Shown one piece after another: positions 58,607-64,000 of a stretch of DNA of 64,000 bases. Every line of letters begins with the position of its first letter. Position 1 is the stretch's first letter. Below the pieces are notes generated by a model, which had not been told where the DNA came from, did no database searches, and was given only the letters and a program-made list of their open reading frames with translations. A program made the translations under genes and the position numbers. This DNA comes from Streptomyces abyssomicinicus (GTDB lineage Bacteria > Actinomycetota > Actinomycetes > Streptomycetales > Streptomycetaceae), in the NCBI RefSeq assembly GCF_008974245.1, contig NZ_BBZI01000007.1:763629-827628 (forward strand), written 5' to 3'.

Positions 58607-60015
58607 CAGTCTCCTGGTGGGGAGTCGCGCCGCTGGGGCTCGGCACGGAGGGTGGCCAGGGTTCGCCGGCCACGTTCGACGAGTTCCGGGTCACCGTGGG
58701 CCACGCCGTAGGCGATCCCGGACACGGAGTCGAGGACCGTGTCGACGATCAGCCGTTCCCGCTCCGGCGCGGTCAGGGTCCGGCCGTAACCGGTGAGAAA
58801 GGCCTCGCGCAGGTCGGGGCGGCCGGCCCAGGCGTCGGACAGGCGGGCCAGGTCCCGTACGGCCGGACCGGGTTCGCTGCGCTCGAAATCGATCACGTGC
58901 AGGGTGTCGGCGGCTTCGTCCCAGAGCAGGTTGCGCGGCTGGAAATCGCCGTGCGTGCACACCGTGTCGACGGCGGGCAGGTCAGCGGCCCGTTCGACGG
59001 TGGAGCGGACGAACTCCTCGTCGCCCGGCGCCAGGTGGGCGCGTGCCCCGGCGAGGTGCCGGTCCAGCTTCCCGGTGGGGACGGCGCGGCCGGCGGGGTG
59101 CGGCGGGGCGTGCCGATGGATGGCGGCGGCGAGCTGCCCGACGCGGCGGAAGATCCGCCGCTGCCGCTCGGGCGGATGGCCCGCCGCGTGCAGGGGCCGG
59201 CCGCGCACCGCCGTGAGGACCACGGCGCGCAGCACCGGGTCGGCGGCGACCAGCCGGGGCGCGGCGTCGCCGAGGCCGACGGCCCAGCCGCGCAGAGCGG
59301 TCACCTCGCGCTGGTGGAAGCGGTCGTTCTGGTGGACCTTGACATACCAGGTGCCGCCTGTGGTGCCGCGCGCCTGCCATACGCGGCTGTTCTCCCGGTG
59401 CCAGGAGGCGTCCGCCCACGCGGCGATCCGGCCGACCGCACGCTCGGCGAAGTCCCGTACGGGGGCCGGGGGAAGGCTGTCGCCCGGGGTGCCGCCGGGG
59501 CCGGGGACCGGGCGCAGCCGGTCGGAGTCCGGGGCGTAGGCGATCGGGTCGCCGGGTTCCTGGAAGTGGACGGCCATCCGCGCGCCGGCCCGGTAGGCGT
59601 CGAGTCCGGCCCGGCAGTAGGCGACCATCGGCCCGGGCAGGGAGCCGAGGGGGAACCAGCCCATGCCGTCGCAGACCTCCGGCTCCCGCACGCGCGGGGT
59701 GCCCTGCCAGCGCCGGACCTCGAAGAAGAAGCCGACGCGGGCCCTGCCTCCGGGGGCGCGGTGGTGCACGGTGACGGCAGAGCGCACGTCGGCCGGGTCG
59801 ATGGTCACACCGGTTTCCTCACGGGCCTCACGGACGAGGGCGGTGACGACGTCCTCGTGCGGACCGTCGAGGTGCCCGGACGGCAGGTGCCAGCAGCCTG
59901 CCGCGTACACGTCGCCCGCCCGGCGCGAGAGCAGCACCTCGGGTCCCGCCGCGCCGTCGCGGAGGGCGATCAGGTGGACGTCCAGCGGCTCGGTGTGCCG
60001 CTCGTCGGCGCTCAC
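58606..60015 (-). CDS. Nudix hydrolase-aminoglycoside phosphotransferase-like fusion protein
   Basis: A 469-residue two-domain protein. Residues ~8-150 are a Nudix domain with the intact box GHLDGPHEDVVTALVREAREETGV (~47-70). Residues ~190-450 are an APH/choline-kinase-like phosphotransferase with catalytic HGDFQPRNLLW and metal-binding VIDFERSEPGP, a Brenner-type site. Fusion of the two is unusual. The GTG start at 60015 overlaps the methyltransferase stop by 4 nt. The last four codons overlap the VanX remnant. The substrate could be a nucleotide-activated or small-molecule antibiotic; this is inference. Confidence 0.82.
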   Translation of the reverse strand: MSADERHTEPLDVHLIALRDGAAGPEVLLSRRAGDVYAAGCWHLPSGHLDGPHEDVVTALVREAREETGVTIDPADVRSAVTVHHRAPGGRARVGFFFEVRRWQGTPRVREPEVCDGMGWFPLGSLPGPMVAYCRAGLDAYRAGARMAVHFQEPGDPIAYAPDSDRLRPVPGPGGTPGDSLPPAPVRDFAERAVGRIAAWADASWHRENSRVWQARGTTGGTWYVKVHQNDRFHQREVTALRGWAVGLGDAAPRLVAADPVLRAVVLTAVRGRPLHAAGHPPERQRRIFRRVGQLAAAIHRHAPPHPAGRAVPTGKLDRHLAGARAHLAPGDEEFVRSTVERAADLPAVDTVCTHGDFQPRNLLWDEAADTLHVIDFERSEPGPAVRDLARLSDAWAGRPDLREAFLTGYGRTLTAPERERLIVDTVLDSVSGIAYGVAHGDPELVERGRRTLATLRAEPQRRDSPPGD

Positions 60016-60733
60016 ACGGCACCCGCGGGGCGGCGGGCGAGCAGGACTTCGAACACCGCGTCCTCGCGCAGCACGCCACCGTGCGCGTGGGCGTGGAGCA
60101 GGCTCAGGGCCTCGGTCTCGAACTCCTGGTGGCGGCCGGAGAAGAGGGCGGGGCGGGCGAAGCCGGTGGTGCGCAGGTACCCCATGACGTCCTCGGGCGT
60201 CCGGTTCCGGACGACGGGGAAGGCGTGCCGGGTGACCTCGCTGAACGCGGAGGCGGCGAGTTCGTCCCGGAAGGAGCGGCCCGGCTCGGTGTACGTGCCG
60301 TGGGCGCCCGCCCGCCGGGCGGTGCCGAGACGGGACCGGATCAGGTCGCGCAGCGCGGCCGTCCAGTCGGCGTCGCAGGTCCACAGGCTGCCGTCCCCCT
60401 GTGGGCCGCGCCGGTGAAGCCGGTGACCGTGCACGTGCCGCGGACCGGCGCGAGCGCCCCGAGGGCGTGCTCCAGCATCCGCCGGTTCACGTCCACCAGG
60501 TGGATGAGGGTCAGGCGCCGCAGCACGGGCAGCAGCGCGAGGGGTACCTGCCCGGTGCCCGTGCCCAGGTCGAGCAGGACGGGGGGCGCGACGCCGTGCT
60601 GGGCGGCGGCCAGGAGGCGGACGGCCGCGTCCGGCAGCCCGGGCCGGTGGCGGGCGTAGGACGCGCTCTCCTTCCCGAACAGTGCCTCGTCGGAGACGGC
60701 GGCGGGAGACGGCGGCTGGTGCGGGCGGGTCAC
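60012..60733 (-). pseudogene. SAM-dependent methyltransferase, deleted and frameshifted
   Basis: The N-terminal frame (60733 to ~60410) gives ALFGKESASYARHRPGLPDA, the SAM motif VLLDLGTGTGQVP and HLVDVNRRMLEHALGAL ... CTVTGFTGAAH. The continuing homology lies in another frame from ~60400 to 60012: GDGSLWTCDADWTAALRD ... GRSFRDELAASAFSEVTRHAFP ... AVFEVLLARRP. Relatives have about 45 residues (containing a CRAFHWM-type motif) between these parts, missing here together with a frame change. The gene is coupled by GTGA overlaps to the genes on both sides, so the break probably lowers expression of the Nudix-APH gene. Confidence 0.85.
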
Positions 60734-62013
60734 CCGGAGCCTCCGTCGGTACCGGTGGGACGGGGGAGCCGCCGGGCCGGATGGCCGCGCGGGCCGGTCG
60801 GCCGCCGACCGGAGCCGTCGCCGGGGGTCAGGAGTGCGTGGAGTGTCTCCTCGGCTTCGTCGAGGCGCTCACGCAGCACCGTGGCGGCCTGGTGGCGGGC
60901 TCGCCCGTACGCCTCGAGCGACGGTGTGACCGCGCCCGGGCGGTCCAGCGGCTCGGACAGCGGGTAGACCGAGCAGGCCAGATTCCCCGCGGCGACGCGT
61001 GGCACGGCGAGCAGATCGTCGAGGGGGAGTGCGGGGTTGGCCGCCCGGTAGGCGGAGAGTGCGGTGGCCAGGCCCGTGATCCATTCGTTGGGACGGGCCA
61101 GCACGGTGCGCGGGTCCAGGAGGATCCGGCCGAGTTCCCACGCGGCGCTCCGGTGGCCGGGCGGCCGGAAGTCGATGACCGCCGCGACCTCCTGCTGGCG
61201 CATCAGCAGGTTGGGGGAGGCCAGGTCGCCGTGCACCACCTGGGCGGTCAGCTCGTGCGGCAGCGGCTCCAACAGGGCCGCCACCTCGGGCAGGGCGTCG
61301 AGTCGGCGGGCCGCCGTCCGCCGGGCCCACCGGGTGAACTCGCTCTCCGCCGGTGCGGGCGCCCAGCGGCGGAGGAGCCGTCGCAGCCGGCGCTCCGCCC
61401 GCGCGACGTCGCACACCTGGCGGGCCGGGACGGGGCGGGGTGGTCCGGCGGGATGGCGTGCGAGGGCGTGGTGCAGGCGGCCCATGGTCTCCCCGACCGC
61501 GGTCCACCGGTCGCCGAAGAGCCCTCCCTCGGCCGTCTCGGCGTCCTCGACCCAGGCCGACACGGAAAGGGACAGGCCCTCGGCCGTCGCGACGAGACCG
61601 GCATCGTCGGCCGTCCGCAAGACCGCCGGCACGGGGACGTCCGCGTGCCGGGCGTACTCGGCCAGGGCCAGGGCCTGTTCCTCCGCGGCGAGATCGGTAC
61701 CGTCCGGATACACCTTCACGAACCAGCGCCGACCCTCGGAATCCTCGACCAGGTGGTTGCGCGTGGCGGTTCCGGCCGGCCCTTCGCCGACAGCCGTGGC
61801 AGTGATCCGGTAACGCAGCGCGAGCGCCCCGGCCACGCCCTGGCAGAGGACGCCTTCGGCGGCCATGAGCCGCTGGTGGGTGCCGTCCTCGACGACGCGT
61901 CCCTGGCCGAGGAGGCGGAACGGCCCGCGCTCGGCGGCCGAGACCGCGCTCTCGGCCGCCGCTGCCCCCGGCCCGCGTTCGGCCGGGTCCTCGGATGCTC
62001 CGGACGATGCCAA
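60730..62013 (-). CDS. APH-like phosphotransferase with an ABC-ATPase-like N-terminal tail (chimeric)
   Basis: A 427-residue protein if started at the TTG at 62013, which has GGAGGAGGC 4-5 nt upstream. Residues ~32-55 read RLLGQGRVVEDGTHQRLMAAEGVL, the post-H-loop tail of an ABC exporter ATPase. The APH fold follows (~60-400): ATRNHLVEDSEGRRWFVKVYPDG, VVHGDLASPNLLM (catalytic) and AAVIDFRPPG (metal site). The N-terminus thus looks like a leftover of a deleted ABC gene fused in frame. An internal ATG at 61866 is an alternative start for the APH part alone. Heads the operon with the broken methyltransferase and Nudix-APH gene. Confidence 0.75.
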   Translation of the reverse strand: MASSGASEDPAERGPGAAAAESAVSAAERGPFRLLGQGRVVEDGTHQRLMAAEGVLCQGVAGALALRYRITATAVGEGPAGTATRNHLVEDSEGRRWFVKVYPDGTDLAAEEQALALAEYARHADVPVPAVLRTADDAGLVATAEGLSLSVSAWVEDAETAEGGLFGDRWTAVGETMGRLHHALARHPAGPPRPVPARQVCDVARAERRLRRLLRRWAPAPAESEFTRWARRTAARRLDALPEVAALLEPLPHELTAQVVHGDLASPNLLMRQQEVAAVIDFRPPGHRSAAWELGRILLDPRTVLARPNEWITGLATALSAYRAANPALPLDDLLAVPRVAAGNLACSVYPLSEPLDRPGAVTPSLEAYGRARHQAATVLRERLDEAEETLHALLTPGDGSGRRPTGPRGHPARRLPRPTGTDGGSG

Positions 62014-62184
62014 CGTGCCTCCTCCAGGAGTGAACGGGCGGTGCGTCCGGTTCAACGACGGAGCCTCGGATGTCGAACACATGTCTTTCGGACGGATCGC
62101 GCACCGCGGACCGGAGCGGGTCGGCGCAGGTGTGGGGTGCACGGACCCTTGCGGCACGGGAGTCCTGGGCGAACCGCGGGTGGC

Positions 62185-62244
62185 CGAAACGCCGATGCCC
62201 GAAGCGCCGATGCCCGAAGCGCCGATGCCCGAACCGTCGAGGCC
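62185..62244. repeat. Four tandem copies of a 15-bp unit
   Basis: CGAAACGCCGATGCC, CGAAGCGCCGATGCC (twice) and CGAACCGTCGAGGCC, head to tail from 62185, then a partial copy. Confidence 0.85.
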
Positions 62245-62347
62245 CGAAGGGCGTCGAGGCAGAGCGTCCGTGACCCGCCGCCGTGCCGGTGGTCGGCAGG
62301 CCCGGCAGGCGGCGCGGCAACGGGGGCGGCGGAGCGGTCGCCGGGGC

Positions 62348-62387
62348 GGGGGTGGCGGGAGAGCCGTTCGCCCGTCCCGCCACCCCC
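62348..62387 (-). terminator. Terminator of the beta-helix gene
   Basis: 13-bp perfect arms GGGGGTGGCGGGA (62348-62360) and TCCCGCCACCCCC (62375-62387) with a 14-nt loop, 30 nt past the stop. Confidence 0.75.
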
Positions 62388-62416
62388 GTCGGTCGTCACC
62401 GGCCCGAACCGGCGGG

Positions 62417-64000
62417 TCAGACCGTGCCGACGCCGTTCGTGTACGACTTCATGAAGTGGAGCGCGAACCCGTTGGTGACGGGGTCGCCCGCCTTGTTGAC
62501 GGTGTGCAGGATGCCGCCGCCGCCCGGGCCGTTGAGGCAGGCCGTCACCAGCGAGGTGAGGACGACCCCCGGGGTGTCGGGGACCTCGTAGGCGCGGTCG
62601 GTGTAGATGTCCGCGTTGAGGTTGAAGTAGGCGTAGCTGCCCAGGCCCCAGGCCTTGTGGTCCCTGACGTGGTCGCCGACCTTGTAGGCGGCGTAGCCGT
62701 TGGTGGAGCCGTGCCTCCACGCCGACTGGGTCGGGACGTCGTACGGGTGCTCGTTCTGGAAGAAGTAGGTGCGCCCCTGCTCGCCGTTCCAGATGACCTC
62801 GTGGTCCTGCCAGTGCTCGACGAAGAGGCCGTAGGCGGTGACCCGGTCGCCGTTGACGATGAAGCCGACGCCGGCCGGGTTGACCGACCAGCCGATCGTG
62901 CCGTCGAGGCCGTGGTCGCCGCGCCAGGCCCAGATGTGGTCGGCGATCACGTCGTTGCTGTCGATCTGGATGCCGATCTTCGTGCCGCCGGCCACGGCGC
63001 CACCGATGCGCGGGAAGACGTCGAAGAGCGCGGTGGGCCGGTGCGCGTGGTTCCTCCGGCTGCGGCCGTCACCGACCCGCATCAGCACGGGGGAGTGGGC
63101 GGAGGCCGCTTCGAGCATCACGCCGGCCACGGTGACGTCGTCGACGTCGGCGACCTCGACGAGCGAGTTGCGGTCGACGGCCTGGAGCGTGGCCAGCCCG
63201 AGGCCGAGGACGACGGTGCCCGGCCGGGTGACCCGCAGCGGCTCGGACAGCGGATAGATGCCGGGAGTGATCAGCAGGTGCTTCCCGGCGGCGAGTGCCG
63301 CGTTCATCCGCGCGGCGGAGTCGCCGGGCCGTGCGACGTGGAACTTGGCCAGGGGGACGCGGTGACCGGCCGCAGGCCCGTTCTCCCAGGTGGTGCCGCT
63401 GCCGTTGCGCCGCAGCGCGGGCACGAAGACGTGGTAGGCGCCCTTGCGGTCGACGGTCAGGAACGGCTTCTCCCGGATCACCGGGGTGCGGTCGATCGTC
63501 GTGATGGGCGGGGACGGGAAGGAGGTGGCCGGCGCGCCCTCGACGCCGAGGAAGACCATGTTCCAGTTGGCGCCCTCCCAGCTGCCGATGGTGTCGTTGC
63601 GGGACAGCCACTGCTGCTGCGAGCCCGCGTTGATCCGGCCGTCCACGACGCTGTCGGCAAGGAACCCGCCGCTGGACCACCCGTTGCCGGGCGGGCTGGG
63701 CATCAGGATCATGTCGCCCTTGACGTGGCACCGGCGCATCGGCGCCGCCTGGGAGACCGCCCAGCGGTCCAGGCCGTCCGGCGGCACGATGGTCACGTTC
63801 TCGCAGGCCCGCCAGAAGTTCTGGGTGGCGTTGCCGTCGAACCACTGGGCGTCGGCGGTCACATGACCGTTGATCACGACGTCCTCGGGGCTGTCGCCGA
63901 GCCCGAGCACGTGGGTGTAGAAGCCGAGGTTGATCTCGACGTCGTAGGTGCCGGGCTTGAACGCCAGGGCGAACCGCTCGGTGCCGAACTGGTTGGCCTC
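62417..64000 (-). CDS. Right-handed beta-helix protein, possibly GH55-like; often labelled adenylyl cyclase (partial, 5' end beyond window)
   Basis: The C-terminal 527 codons are visible, ending TNGVGTV. Segments NQFGTERFALAFKPGTYDVEINLGF and HVLGLGDSPEDVVINGHV, the duplicated LLITPGIYPLSEPL and TVVLGLGLATLQAVD strands, and IGIQIDSNDVIADHIWAWRGDHG show two halves of a pectate-lyase-type helix, like GH55 or related secreted enzymes. I recall close relatives being labelled adenylyl cyclase, which the sequence does not support. GTKIGIQIDSNDVIADH and DHGLDGTIGWSVN may hold the active-site acids. Signal peptide and N-terminal domain lie outside the window. Confidence 0.8.
   Translation of the reverse strand, partial: EANQFGTERFALAFKPGTYDVEINLGFYTHVLGLGDSPEDVVINGHVTADAQWFDGNATQNFWRACENVTIVPPDGLDRWAVSQAAPMRRCHVKGDMILMPSPPGNGWSSGGFLADSVVDGRINAGSQQQWLSRNDTIGSWEGANWNMVFLGVEGAPATSFPSPPITTIDRTPVIREKPFLTVDRKGAYHVFVPALRRNGSGTTWENGPAAGHRVPLAKFHVARPGDSAARMNAALAAGKHLLITPGIYPLSEPLRVTRPGTVVLGLGLATLQAVDRNSLVEVADVDDVTVAGVMLEAASAHSPVLMRVGDGRSRRNHAHRPTALFDVFPRIGGAVAGGTKIGIQIDSNDVIADHIWAWRGDHGLDGTIGWSVNPAGVGFIVNGDRVTAYGLFVEHWQDHEVIWNGEQGRTYFFQNEHPYDVPTQSAWRHGSTNGYAAYKVGDHVRDHKAWGLGSYAYFNLNADIYTDRAYEVPDTPGVVLTSLVTACLNGPGGGGILHTVNKAGDPVTNGFALHFMKSYTNGVGTV

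Larger units (their letters stand above)
62014..62416. other. 403-bp spacer with a 15-bp minisatellite and a terminator
   Basis: Contains the repeats at 62185-62244 and the hairpin at 62348-62387. No gene is supported. Confidence 0.55.

Noticed and set aside
62417..64000. True adenylyl cyclase
   Set aside because: No cyclase catalytic motifs; the sequence is a pectate-lyase-like beta-helix.

Overview
The window is about 72% GC with strong third-position GC bias. It carries several actinobacterial hallmarks: a conservon (cvn) operon, an SsgA-like protein, a DUF6643-type protein, a snapalysin, a CebR-type operator and many leaderless promoters. It looks like Streptomyces or a very close relative. 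No rRNA, tRNA, CRISPR array or intact mobile element was seen. Two large genes, both right-handed beta-helix proteins, run off the two ends.

Layout. 1-10.5 kb holds a beta-helix/AAA+ ATPase (5' part only), a two-TM Rv1733c-like protein, a MOSC protein, a DUF6643-type Pro/Tyr-rich protein, an HpnB-like glycosyltransferase, a glutamate-racemase-like protein, apolipoprotein N-acyltransferase (lnt), a Nudix hydrolase and a 3-hydroxybutyrate-dehydrogenase-like SDR. 10.6-16.4 kb has a large GAF/PucR regulator and two MFS transporters. 16.7-23.3 kb is a hexuronate module: kdgK, the KDPG aldolase and a GntR repressor face an MFS carrier, D-mannonate dehydratase (ManD) and a fructuronate reductase. 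Together these convert fructuronate/mannonate to KDG, then KDPG, then pyruvate plus glyceraldehyde-3-phosphate.

23.5-31.5 kb has a decayed paralogue of a DUF1963-like gene, a snapalysin, an SDR, a DUF1349 protein and a secreted GH3-CBM2 beta-glucosidase. A perfect CebR-type operator lies upstream of the GH3 gene and a near-perfect one upstream of the DUF1349 gene. The intact DUF1963-like paralogue and a HAD protein follow. 31.6-35.5 kb has an orphan Roadblock protein, an ArsR regulator, a CsbD-like small protein, an SsgA-like protein and an atypical acyl-CoA dehydrogenase. 35.6-42.2 kb is a conservon (sensor kinase, Roadblock, DUF742, Ras-like GTPase, P450) extended by a PucR regulator and a small helical protein, all translationally overlapping or nearly so.

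43.2-48.3 kb is an aldarate module: 5-dehydro-4-deoxyglucarate dehydratase, glucarate dehydratase, an IclR regulator and a sodium:solute symporter. Matching palindromes lie in both promoter regions. 48.4-54 kb has a Lnu-type nucleotidyltransferase, an immunity-gene remnant, a GNAT, glutaryl-CoA dehydrogenase, and pobA with its IclR regulator. 54-58.5 kb has a HicB-like RHH protein, a DUF4097 protein and a DrrA/DrrB-type ABC exporter, preceded by phased operator-like repeats. 58.5-62 kb is a decaying stretch: a vanX 3' remnant, a Nudix-APH fusion, a deleted and frameshifted methyltransferase, and a phosphotransferase whose N-terminus looks like an ABC-ATPase tail. The window ends in a large beta-helix protein.

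Two sugar-acid modules (hexuronate and aldarate), a cellobiose-type regulated beta-glucosidase and the pobA/gcdH pair point to growth on plant polymers and aromatics. The relics and GC-rich minisatellites show local gene decay. All functional names rest on reading the translated sequences. No database search was run.
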